This document shows positions 1-10,858 of a stretch of 64,000 nt of DNA, in pieces. The notes below the pieces were generated by a model that made no database searches, was not told where the DNA came from, and saw nothing but the letters and a program-made list of their open reading frames with translations. Each line of letters starts with the position of its first letter. Within the stretch, counting starts at the first letter, position 1. The position numbers and the translations under genes were made by a program. Origin of the DNA: Ochromonas danica (taxonomy: Eukaryota > Sar > Chrysophyceae > Chromulinales > Chromulinaceae); the NCBI GenBank assembly GCA_015146655.1, contig VKHL01000031.1, forward strand, positions 62,001-126,000, written 5' to 3'.

Positions 1-497
1 GTTCAAAGAAGAATTCTCCTGTATTCTTCAAATTGTCAACTGATTGAAGAGAATTTTTCTCATTTTCATATCTAAATCTTCCTTGATACCATCTTGGAAT
101 GGCAAAAGAATAAGAAATACAAAGAAGGAAAACGATAACTTGAGAGACACTCATGTTTTTCTTTCTTTTTCCTTTCTTGTTGATGATCCACACCGATGAT
201 CCACACGGACAATGGGAAGACCCTAAACCGGGTATTATTGCCATGCGGAGGAAATCCTGACAAGTTAACGCTGCTCCAGTTTTTGGGTGGGTGGGTGAAG
301 TCGCACAGAAATGGAACTCCTTGAGAAAGGAAGTTGTGGTCCTGGGCCTTGAAGTCATTTGGCTGGGGTGGGGATTGCTCTGACCTCAAACGTCACAAGC
401 CTCGAAAAGAGGGTGGGGCCAGTCGGCTGGAGAAAGAATATTCAATACCAGGCAGCCTGAGCGAGAGAATATTCGCTCCTACTACCTGTGAAACAAT
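1..497. other. Left-edge noncoding stretch
   Basis: I see no supported gene here. Short open frames occur on both strands, but none has family-like sequence or a convincing splice pattern. The last part should contain the promoter and 5' UTR of the first SPX-EXS gene. It does not resemble the upstream region of the second copy. Confidence 0.5.
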
Positions 498-2648
498 ATG
501 TTCAGTCATACAACTTTCTTGGCAAATTATCGTGGACATGTTATCTCAGAGTGGACCACTTATTACTTTGCATATGATACATTTAAAGCAAAATATAAAA
601 GACTAAAAAATGCGTCATTTCTTGATGCTAAAACCATGGATGAGATGTTGTTAGAAGAGATCAAACGAGTTCATGTGTTTCTTCTGGGAATGGTTAATGC
701 TATCCAACATGACCTCTCTTCAATTGCTAATATCATTGATGACGTTCCGGTGGTCTCTGCTAATCGTACGGATCATGATATTGAACTCTCTTTACGTATT
801 CTGTACCATAAGATACACCAATGCGAAGACTTTTTCAAATTGAATCACTTTGCAATTAGTAAAATCTGTAAGAAATTTGAAAAACTTCCTTTCGAACCAG
901 TGGAGACCAGTAGCAAAGCTGAACCCACCCAGCCAAGCGATGATACCTGGGATGATCAGTATGGACTACGAGAACGAAGAGTTTCCCGTTGCCACCTTCT
1001 GAAGAACTTTACCTCTGGTGAATATTTCTTTTACCAGTTCTTCTCTGCTGGGACGTTGATTGACAAAGCAAAAGAAAAATGTGTTGATCTCTACATGACC
1101 AAGTTCCGACGAACCTATTCTCCACTAGCCTATTATGAGCTGGAGTATATTAAGAACAATGACAACAACTATACTGGCACTCGTTTTCTGACCGCTTTGA
1201 AGCTGGGTCTGATCATTTGCATGGTAAGTAGTTGATACTGTAGCATACTGCTCATTATCATTTCCACTGCATACCCTGTGGTGTTGCTAAATGTTGTAGT
1301 TGGCTTACGCTTGAATGTGACTCTTACCTTACTTATTACTAACTTGAGATGCAATATGCATGTACAGTTGTTCTGGATTTGCTTGGATTCGCTAAACAAG
1401 AGTGATGGGGTGAATTTCTGGCGACAGCCCAGTCTGTACGTGTACTCGACGGTCGGTAACTTGCTGCTCTATCGCTTGGGATGGGTGGCGCAGGTGTTCT
1501 TTTGGTCGAAGTATGATGTGAACTATATTTCCATCTTGCGAATGGATAGTATTCGTCCGAACTTGGTCATGGTGATGGATCAGGTTTGTTCTTTGTTGGT
1601 GATCTATTTCGTGAACCTCTTGCTTTTCCTGAGAATCGAGGATGCGAATGTTGCTCGCATTTGCCCTATTGTACTAGTGATACTTCTTGCACTTTACCAA
1701 GTGTATGAGTTTCTCTTCATGACCCACAGTATTCGCCATTCCACTGGTGCCTTTACGATGCGAGTGATTCGCAATTGTTTCAGCGCTCCCTTTATACCCT
1801 GTTCTTTTCGAGATGCATTTGCCGCCGACATTCTCACATCATTTACCCATGTTCTTTCTGATGCTGTCTATGCATCTTGTTGGTTGTTCTCGGGCTGTTT
1901 TCTCTCCTCATATTGTCGCTTTACTTCAGACAGCATGACAAGCTATGATTCACGATGTGCAACTTCTTGTGAATTCTGTGTTAGCAATTCTGTTACGTTG
2001 CTGGCAGGGTTGGTGCAGGTGATTCCATTGACGATGCGAGCTTTGCAATGCTTGCGCAGCAGTGCAGATGTGGGATGGCAAATGTATCCTCACGGGTATA
2101 ATTTCGTGAAGTATCTTCTCAGTCTTGTCGTGGTGGTTGTATCAACGGTGAGCAGCAGTAATCGTGTCTTGACCCTTTACGTTTTAGTGGCTCTCACAGC
2201 ATTCTATAAGTGGTTTTGGGATGTTGTGATGGATTGGGGTTTGTGTGAGATTCGACCCCACAGTTTTCAGGACTTCTTTCGTTGGGGAGAGTATGCGAAG
2301 AGCAAGCTGTTGCTTCGCCAGAGTATCATCTACCCCTACCCCATAGTGTACTATGCAGCAATTGCAATGGATTTGGCTCTCCGTTTCATTTGGGTCATTT
2401 CCTTGTTGCCCACAGATCAAATGGGACTTTTTGTGGGTTATCGCTTGAATTTTTTTCTTGGTAGTTTAGAGATATTGCGCCGAACGTTATGGGGTTGCTT
2501 TCGAGTCGAATGGGAGCATTTGAAGCTATTGAAGCAAGGCAGGCCTGGGTTTCTGTGTACACCAGCTGTGCTAGGATCTCCTCAATTTGAGCAGTATGGT
2601 GAAGTCAACATCTATTCTAGTCGTTCTTCTGAGGATCTGGAGCTCTGA
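498..2648 (+). CDS. SPX-EXS phosphate transporter/exporter, copy 1 (XPR1/SYG1/PHO1 type)
   Basis: Two exons, 498-1223 and 1368-2648, with a phase-0 intron starting GTAAGT and carrying a TACTAAC-like branch site; 668 residues. The first ~160 residues are a divergent SPX domain, the inositol-pyrophosphate sensor. Its C-terminal helix, with FKLNHFAISKICKKFEK, matches the conserved lysine-rich LNxxAxxKIxKKxxK pattern. The second exon is strongly hydrophobic with several membrane spans and ends in an EXS domain (FRWGEYAKSK, LEILRRTLWGCFRVEWEHL), as in XPR1/PHO1 phosphate exporters. The likely role is phosphate efflux or transfer across a plasma or internal membrane. A linker of only about 25 residues separates SPX from the membrane part, whereas the tandem twin has an expanded linker. 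Family assignment is firm; substrate and membrane are inferred. Confidence 0.85.
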
Positions 2649-3315
2649 AGTTTTGTTTTCCGTGTGACAGTTATACACAGCTTGCATGTATTGTGCGAAG
2701 AAAGAGTTTTGTTTTTTTAATACATCAGTATTTTGTAGTTGTGATGCTATTTCTTTTTTCCCAAGTTTGTTAGCCAAGAAGTGCTTGCTTTTTGCTTTGC
2801 GCGTTTGCTACGTCTCGTAGTTTAATCGCTATGGGCTGAACAGTTTGCTTCGCCATGATCCGTGCCCATCTAAATAAACAATGACAATTGAAACGCAAAT
2901 ACAACGAAATAGTTCAACAAACAAACACCAGTATTGGTAGAATGTTGTAGGAAGCACATACTTTTCGACATATCCCACATATCATATGGTGTTTCCTTTG
3001 TTGACAAATCAGTGATGGAATGTAATCTGAACCTTCCAAACTCTGGAAATCTGGAGATATCGAAATTGGTGGGAGATTTCCATGGATTTGTGTGGAATTT
3101 CTGTGGATTGGTTGAGTTTCGCACCCCAAGAAGAAGTTGTGCATGGCAGCCTTGAAGTGGTTTAGACAAAGAAAACCTCATGGGACTCACATCCATGTCA
3201 TGGACTTGATGACCTAATAACTCGACCTATCAGGCTACTGTACCATACTATTCTTCCCTTCACTATCCCTCCCACTAAGAACAAATATACACCTCATTGC
3301 CTTCTGGTTTGAAAA
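2649..3315. other. Intergenic spacer between the SPX-EXS twins
   Basis: About 670 bp between the tandem copies. It holds the 3' end of copy 1 and the promoter of copy 2. Small open frames on both strands have no recognisable product. It shows no clear similarity to the sequence upstream of copy 1, so near-identity of the twins is confined to the transcribed parts. Confidence 0.5.
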
Positions 3316-5709
3316 ATGTTCAGTCATCCAACTTTCTTGGCAAATTATCGTGGACATGTTATCTCAGAGTGGACCACTTATTACTTTGCATATGATACAT
3401 TTAAAGCAAAATATAAAAGACTAAAAAATGCGTCATATCTAGATGCAGCAGCCATGGATGATTTGTTGTTGGAAGAGATCAAACGAGTTCATATATTTAT
3501 TCTGGGAATGATCGATGCTATCCAGTATGATCTCTCTTCAATTGCTGAAATAATTGACGATGTTCCCGTAGTCTCCGCGAAGAACACTGATCATGATATT
3601 GAACTCTCTTTACGAATCCTTTACCATAAGATTCGCCAGTGCGAGGACTTTTTCAAATTGAATCACTTTGCAATTAGTAAAATCTGTAAGAAATTTGAAA
3701 AACTTCCTTTCCGTCCCGTGGAGACCATTACCACTACCAAAGTGGATCCCTTCCAACCTACCAGTCGCCCAAACAGTGATTGCGAATCCCCACAACCTGG
3801 CAGTCGCCGCACTATTACCACTACCAAAGTGGAGCCCTTCCAACCCAGCAGTCGCCCCAACAGTGATTGCGAATCTCCACAACCTGGCAGTCGCCGTAAC
3901 AGTGATTGCTGGGCAGAAACCTTTCAATCCCGCAGTCGCCGTAACAGTGATTGCTGGGCAGAACCCTTTCAAACCCGCAGTCGCCGCAACAGTGATTGCT
4001 GGGATGATGAATATGAAGTGCGCGTACGCGAACGAAGGTCATCGCGTTGCCAACTACTCCTAAACTTTACCTCTGGTGAATATTTCTTTTACCAGTTCTT
4101 CTCTGCTGGGACGTTGATTGACAATGCGAAAGAAAAATGTGTTGATCTCTACATGACCAAGTTCCGACGAACCTATTCTCCACTAGCCTATTATGAGCTG
4201 GAATATATTAAGAACAATGACAACAACTATACTGGCACTCGTTTTCTGACCGCTTTGAAGCTGGGTCTGATCATTTGCATGGTAAGTAGTTGATACTGTA
4301 GCATACTGCTCATTATCATTTCCACTGCATACCCTGTGGTGTTGCTAAATGTTGTAGTTGGCTTACGCTTGAATGTGACTCTTACCTTACTTATTACTAA
4401 CTTGAGATGCAATATGCATGTACAGTTGTTCTGGATTTGCTTGGATTCGCTAAACAAGAGTGATGGGGTGAATTTCTGGCGACAGCCCAGTCTGTACGTG
4501 TACTCGACGGTCGGTAACTTGCTGCTCTATCGCTTGGGATGGGTGGCGCAGGTGTTCTTTTGGTCGAAGTATGATGTGAACTATATTTCCATCTTGCGAA
4601 TGGATAGTATTCGTCCGAACTTGGTCATGGTGATGGATCAGGTTTGTTCTTTGTTGGTGATCTATTTCGTGAACCTCTTGCTTTTCCTGAGAATCGAGGA
4701 TGCGAATGTTGCTCGCATTTGCCCTATTGTACTAGTGATACTTCTTGCACTTTACCAAGTGTATGAGTTTCTCTTCATGACCCACAGTATTCGCCATTCC
4801 ACTGGTGCCTTTACGATGCGAGTGATTCGCAATTGTTTCAGCGCTCCCTTTATACCCTGTTCTTTTCGAGATGCATTTGCCGCCGACATTCTCACATCAT
4901 TTACCCATGTTCTTTCTGATGCTGTCTATGCATCTTGTTGGTTGTTCTCGGGCTGTTTTCTCTCCTCATATTGTCGCTTTACTTCAGACAGCATGACAAG
5001 CTATGATTCACGATGTGCAACTTCTTGTGAATTCTGTGTTAGCAATTCTGTTACGTTGCTGGCAGGGTTGGTGCAGGTGATTCCATTGACGATGCGAGCT
5101 TTGCAATGCTTGCGCAGCAGTGCAGATGTGGGATGGCAAATGTATCCTCACGGGTATAATTTCGTGAAGTATCTTCTCAGTCTTGTCGTGGTGGTTGTAT
5201 CAACGGTGAGCAGCAGTAATCGTGTCTTGACCCTTTACGTTTTAGTGGCTCTCACAGCATTCTATAAGTGGTTTTGGGATGTTGTGATGGATTGGGGTTT
5301 GTGTGAGATTCGACCCCACAGTTTTCAGGACTTCTTTCGTTGGGGAGAGTATGCGAAGAGCAAGCTGTTGCTTCGCCAGAGTATCATCTACCCCTACCCC
5401 ATAGTGTACTATGCAGCAATTGCAATGGATTTGGCTCTCCGTTTCATTTGGGTCATTTCCTTGTTGCCCACAGATCAAATGGGACTTTTTGTGGGTTATC
5501 GCTTGAATTTTTTTCTTGGTAGTTTAGAGATATTGCGCCGAACGTTATGGGGTTGCTTTCGAGTCGAATGGGAGCATTTGAAGCTATTGAAGCAAGGTCA
5601 ACCTGGGTTTCTGTGCACACCAGCTGTGCTAGGATCTCCTCAGTTTGAGCAGTATGCGCATGTCGTCAATAGTTATTCCAGACGTTCTTCTGATGAGATG
5701 GGCTTTTAA
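3316..5709 (+). CDS. SPX-EXS phosphate transporter/exporter, copy 2
   Basis: Two exons, 3316-4281 and 4426-5709; 749 residues. It has the same architecture as copy 1: N-terminal SPX, multi-span membrane part and C-terminal EXS. The 144-nt intron looks identical to that of copy 1, and from about 4200 to 5595 I saw no difference from the matching part of copy 1. Differences concentrate in the middle of exon 1, about 3430-4060. There the SPX-to-membrane linker is expanded by imperfect tandem repeats rich in NSDC, GSRR and TTTKV segments. The last ~18 residues also differ. Recent tandem duplication, or continuing gene conversion, explains the pattern. The linker faces the cytosol in XPR1 relatives, so the expansion might alter SPX-channel coupling; that is inference. 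Confidence 0.85.
3722..4002 (+). repeat. In-frame coding minisatellite in the copy-2 linker
   Basis: Imperfect in-frame repeats of about 39-48 bp. The protein runs through units beginning NSDC (NSDCESPQPGSRR twice, NSDCWAETFQSRSRR, NSDCWAEPFQTRSRR, then NSDCWDDEYEV), interspersed with two copies of an ITTTKV(D/E)PFQP block. Copy 1 lacks this array and has about 25 linker residues ending in a related DDTWDDQYG segment. The reading frame stays open throughout. Confidence 0.85.
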
Positions 5710-6616
5710 AGCCGATTTGATTTTCAATTGCACTTGACCACATTATGTGGATTCTTCTGTTCTTTAGATACTTAGGTCATTTTTCTTCGTATATTTGATG
5801 CTTTCAATTAGAATCCTACAGTGGATCTGTGTATGTTATTCATGTACTTGCAGCATCAAATTTTATGAAGTATTGAGTTGTATTTTGATGTGGTGCATAT
5901 TGTATTGGTTGTAGTTTCCATTCCGCCTTGGATTGATAGGATATGATGCAATGCTGATGCTTTTATCGAGCATTATGCTAGGCACCATTTTATGTACTGA
6001 TGTATGATGATGATTTGTTTTCATTCTATAATATTGAATTGATAATATTAATCATTGACATTGGTTTTAGAATTGGCACGACAACACTAGACTATAGTTC
6101 ATTTAGTCCCGACGTTTGGATTGCATTCTATTGGATTTGTGATAGTCTAATTGATGCTATCCCCGTAGAACTTCCAGTATACACTGTTCACTAATAGTAT
6201 AGATGCATGTTTTCCATTGCAGTTCAAGCGAAGTCAAACGATATGTACCTCTTTACTTTGATCGGAGAACTTTACCTCTTGTTTTGCATGAGGCGGCTGG
6301 GAAGGTAATGTTGGAGTTAACTACAGGAAGCTAATTTTTTCAGTACAACAGATACTGCAGTATCAAAACTGTTTCTCAAGCATGGACATGCAACATCTGT
6401 GCTGTGCTGTGCTGTGCTGTGCTGTGCTGTGCTGTGCTGTGCTGTGCTGTGCTGTGCTGTGCTGTGCTGTGCTGTGCTGTGCTGTGCTGTGCTGTTGATT
6501 TTGTTCTATTGACATGGACATCATTTAGACTTGTCGATCCTCCTCCTGTGTTTTCAAAATAGATTTCAATACCAGTTGATTGAACTTGATCTTAATTGAT
6601 TTTTGATTGATTTGAG
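5710..6616. other. Intergenic region with a pentanucleotide microsatellite
   Basis: About 900 bp of AT-rich sequence between copy 2 and BBS2. I found no supported gene; a short open frame around 6000-6194 has no recognisable features. The only distinctive element is the GCTGT array listed separately. The last ~120 bp should hold the BBS2 promoter and 5' UTR. Confidence 0.5.
6397..6495 (+). repeat. (GCTGT)n microsatellite, 19 perfect copies
   Basis: Nineteen exact GCTGT units occupy 6401-6495, preceded by a partial unit at 6397-6400. The array ends 121 bp upstream of the BBS2 start codon. No interruptions are visible, which suggests recent expansion and high mutability. Confidence 0.97.
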
Positions 6617-9234
6617 ATGAAACCAACTTTTACTGTAAAACTTGGACAACCTATTATGCCTGGTCTTGTCACAACTGGCAAATGTGAGTGCGACAAGGTC
6701 TTTCCTATTGTTTTGATGGTTTCTTCCCTCAGTCTTTCTTTCTTACTCTAACTAACTTGTATTCTATGATATTTTGTTAGTTGATGGTCGAACACCTTCA
6801 ATTGCTTGTGTAACAACGGGTGGTAAGATTATTCTTCATTCTCCACATGAAAGTGTTGGGCCAGAAGGACAATTAAATTCTTTAAGATATTTAAATCTTA
6901 ATCGCAAGATCTCTGCTATTTCAGCAGGTAGAGAATAATAATCACTTCTTGTATAATACTAATCTCGATGTAATTGATCTGTTTTTGTCTAATAGGTCGA
7001 TTAGCACGTGATGATGGAAATAATAGTAATGCTAATTTACCTGATTTACTCTTTGTTGGTACACAAGGCAATCTATTAGCATATGATGTTGAACGAAATG
7101 CTGATGCTTTCTTTGCAGAAGTACAAGATGGTGTCAATAGTTTAGTCTTAGGTCGATTTGCTACACAAGCACAGCCTTTAGTTATTGCAGGTGGAAATTG
7201 TTCCATTTTAGGGTTTGATAGTAAAGGATCAGAATCCTTTTGGACGGTGACGGGTGATAATATCTCAGCTATGACGTTATATGATATGGATAATACCAAC
7301 TTTGTCTCACCTTATCTATTAGTTGGATCAGATGATTTTGAAATTCGTGTTTTCTATAATGAAGAAATGGTTACTGAAATTAGTGAAGCTGATCGTGTAA
7401 CAGTCTTGCATGCTATCTCAGGTAGTCGATTTGCTTATGGTTTAGCTAATGGAACTGTTGGTGTATATGCAAATATTAAAACAAGGTTATGGCGTGTGAA
7501 AACCAAACATCAACCAACAGCTTTATTAGCTTATGATATCGATTTAGATGGAGTAGCAGAGATCTTCTCAGGATGGAATAATGGTGAGTTTTGTTATTGC
7601 AGCTCATGAGGTTAACCAATATAGATGACCTAACTTGTTCATGCATGATGGTTTAGGTTCGTTTAATGTGCGTAGACAAGATACTGGTGAAGTTCTCTTC
7701 CGTGGCAATCTGTCTGCACCTATCGCTGCCATTATTCGTTCAGATTATCGTATGGATGGTTCTGAAGAGGTTATTGTCATTTCAGAAGCTGGTGAAATGG
7801 TCGCCTATTTGCCTACCAATAATGATTTTGGTTCTCTCTTTGAGAGTGGCATTGGCAAAGAAGATGCTGCAGATCAAAAGTAAGACTCTTTCGCTTTCTT
7901 CACAGTGATGTAATATCACTCACTCTTCCTTGTATTTTAGAATGTTAGATGAGTTACACAAGCAAAAGATGGATTATATTTCAGAGTTACGACAATTGGA
8001 ACTTACAGCAAAACTTGCTCGTAGCTCTGATTTACCAGTTGGTGCTCTACCACCTAATACGCAGCTTTCTTATGCAGTGACAAATGACCTTGATCTTCAT
8101 GCTATCTTATTAAAAGTGGAAGTGAATACAGATGTTCAGATTGTTAACTTGATTGCTGTAGATGTGGAAGGCAATCTCATGGCTGAACGAGAAGTCTTAG
8201 CTATTTCCCCTCGTACTCTACAAAGACAGGCTGTGCTGCCTCTAACACCATCGCGGAATATTGCCTCAACAATTCGTTTACAAACACACTTATCAACAAG
8301 GTCTCAATCAACTCAGTTGATTGTTGAAGAAAAGGATTTATTCCTGCCAAAGTTTGCGGCATTTGTTTTATTGGATGATCTCTCACGCTTTCCAGTACCA
8401 AAAGGCAGTGTAACCTTCACAGTCAAAGATAGTTTAGAACGTATTATTGATTATATTAATGATGCATTCTTATTACCAAGAAGACTTCAACCCACTGCAG
8501 AGGAAAGAATGAGAATTGGTTTTATGTCAGTCGCACAAACTCTCTCAGGATTGAATGGTAGTATTGATTACCCATCCTCTAACAGCCGATCAAAACGAGA
8601 GAGTCAGGTAGTTACAGGAGAAATGTTAGTCTTCAGTCTTCAACGTCCAACAGATAGTGGGAAGAATAATCCAGGCAATGGTAATGGTAATAGCAATGGT
8701 GCAGCAACTAGAGTGAAGCTGTATTGTGAGAGTATGGATCTGGCAGCTGATGTTATTCAAGACTTGTCAAAATTCTGTAAATGGAATGAACTCGAATCTG
8801 AAGCAAGCTTTGATTTAGAATATGAAGCATTTGATCAAGTTCTCAAGACAGTGAATGATTGTAATGTTGCACGAACAACATTAACAGCAGACATGGCAGA
8901 AGAATCACAACGAATTAAGGCATTAGTTATTCGTGCAGAGGATAGTCGTCTTATGCATGATATGCAAACAATGCGAAAAGCTTATACAGATCTAATGTCT
9001 CTTAATGGTAGCTTATTAACAGCTTATCAAGTTCGTGCCAATAATCATGAGATGTTATTGACTTCATTAAAAGAAGTGAATCAAATGATCCAAAAAGCTG
9101 CTAATCTTCGTCTTGGAGTTAGTAAGAGTCGTCTGATTTCTGAGAGTCGTGTAGCTGTGAAGAACAATAACATGCAATCATTGTTGCGTATCTTACGCTA
9201 TGGTTTTGATCCTGGTATGGCTCCAAGCAAATAA
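6617..9234 (+). CDS. BBS2: Bardet-Biedl syndrome 2 protein (BBSome subunit)
   Basis: Five exons: 6617-6683, 6781-6927, 6996-7583, 7657-7879 and 7941-9234. Phases agree at every junction; 772 residues. BBS2 is a core BBSome subunit, the coat complex that moves membrane proteins in and out of cilia. The N-terminal half is a beta-propeller (blades such as LLVGSDDFEIRVFYNEEM and the DLDGVAEIFSGWNNG segment). The C-terminal half carries the hallmark BBS2 helical segment with ADMAEESQRIKALVIRAEDS and NNHEMLLTSLKEVNQMIQ. A short Asn/Gly-rich insert sits near the middle of the last exon. Length is close to the animal protein (about 720 residues). Its presence implies a life stage with functional flagella. 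Confidence 0.95.
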
Positions 9235-9538
9235 AATACAACTTTCCTACTACTATTACCACTATTACTTCTCCTCTGCCTCTATAAGAATACTCATGTA
9301 AATAATAACTAACTGACATAGGATAACGACTAAAGACGACAGACACAGACTAGACTATGGTTTTGTTGTTGATTTCGTTGATGTTGTCGTTACACTTGCT
9401 AGACCTCTGATGACTGATGACTAGACCTGGATATTTGTGACTTTAAAGCATCACTTGTCGCTTCAAAAAGTATCACTTTTCTGATGCTGTGTTTTAAATG
9501 GTCTGGCTAGATATGAAATCATCGATGAGATCGTTGAA
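9235..9538. other. Short spacer between BBS2 and the ankyrin gene
   Basis: About 300 bp with the BBS2 3' end and the promoter of the next same-strand gene. It has several scattered CTAGAC/GACTAGAC words. No gene or RNA is seen. Confidence 0.4.
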
Positions 9539-10677
9539 ATGGATATTGGAAGTATATTAGCCGCTGCTGATGCTGAAGTTGATTATGACAAAGAAGGTTT
9601 TGAAGAGATTAATACAGAGAAAGTTCATGAAGCTCAACAACGTTTAGCAACTGCCCCTCTGCCATCCTCTACGACAATAACACCAAAACCACCTAGTAGA
9701 CCACGTGGAGGAAGTAACACAATGGGTGTTCTTCAAGCTGCTGCTCAAACAGTAGCTAAAGAAGAGAAACAAGAAGTCTTGCAAGTCTTTAAGAAGACTG
9801 CCGAGGAAGTGGTGCACGAGGTCAAGCAAGCACAGGGACAGCCGAAGGATAGTAATACATCTGAAAATAATGCTTTGGCCATTCTTACTGAAGCGAGTAA
9901 AGAAGTGGCCACTTATCACAACCTACCCACTGATTCTCCTCCTGTGAGTAATGATGGAAGGCCAACAAGACAACAACCACCGCCTCAGCCACAGTCAGAG
10001 TCTGAATCCTCCGAGGAAGAAGAAGAAGACCAAGATGATGACGATAATGACCATGATGATGACTATGACTCTCAAGCCTCACAAGACCTTATCTTTGCTT
10101 GTTATCAAGGACAAGCTGATATTGTTCATAAGCTACTTCGTAATAAAGCAGATTTACTCTTTAAAGATCGTCATGGTTGGAATGGACTACATTGGGCAGC
10201 TGCTAGAGGTCATCTTGATGTCATACAAGAATTAGTTGACTTTCGTAAATCATCTGGTAAGAAGATCAAACCATTTCTTCATCTTCAAGATCAATTAGCA
10301 GGATGGACTCCATTGCATGTAAGTCATGTACAAAGTCATGTACAGTAAATTTAGATTGTGTTCACTAACTTGGAAGAGGTACAACTAATCGTATTGTTCT
10401 TGATCATGTCTTACATTAGGTTGCTTGTATTAATGGTCAAAAGGAAGTTGTTCAATTGCTATTAGATCTTGGTGCTAGTAGAAAGAAGAAAGATCGTATG
10501 GGAGAGAAACCCATTGAAGTGATTGGTGAGAAGAAGAAAAGTGCCAAGATGATTCGCAGGTTATTGGGAGGAGGGAAGGAGGAAGAAGAGAAAGAGGAGA
10601 GCAAAAGCAACAACAAGAGATATGCTGGTGAAGAAAAGAGTCGCTCCCCTTCACCTGATCGAGGACGATACTCTTAA
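9539..10677 (+). CDS. Ankyrin-repeat protein with acidic middle and basic tail
   Basis: Two exons, 9539-10318 and 10420-10677, phase-0 intron; 345 residues. Residues ~1-130 are low complexity and mostly helical. Residues ~145-180 are strongly acidic (runs of E and D). Residues ~182-290 hold about three ankyrin repeats, seen as DLIFACYQGQADIVHKLL, GWNGLHWAAARGHLDVIQ and GWTPLHVACINGQKEVVQ. The tail is basic and Ser-rich with an RSRSPSPDRG end. Ankyrin repeats bind proteins, so this is probably a scaffold or adaptor. I do not recognise a specific orthologue. The start is the first ATG of the frame and the splice restores an ankyrin repeat exactly. Confidence 0.8.
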
Positions 10678-10858
10678 TCAACGTGTAACAATCGTGTAAA
10701 ATAGTGTAAAACATAAATCATCATCTCATCAGCTTATTGCATATTTTCATAATCTATCAACAGATATTTATTCTAAACATTTTTCAGATCAACATTCAGT
10801 CCATTCAGATAGTTTAGATCAATGAAGACTCGATACTTCATTGTCCACTTCTTCTCAT

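Noticed and set aside
1278-1367. Extended reading frame before exon 2 of the SPX-EXS gene
   Set aside because: The frame starts at GTG only and lies inside an intron with a good donor, TACTAAC-like branch site and acceptor; the same holds for 4336-4425 in copy 2.
6397-6495. CRISPR-like regular repeat
   Set aside because: The GCTGT units are contiguous with no spacers, in a eukaryotic context; this is a microsatellite.
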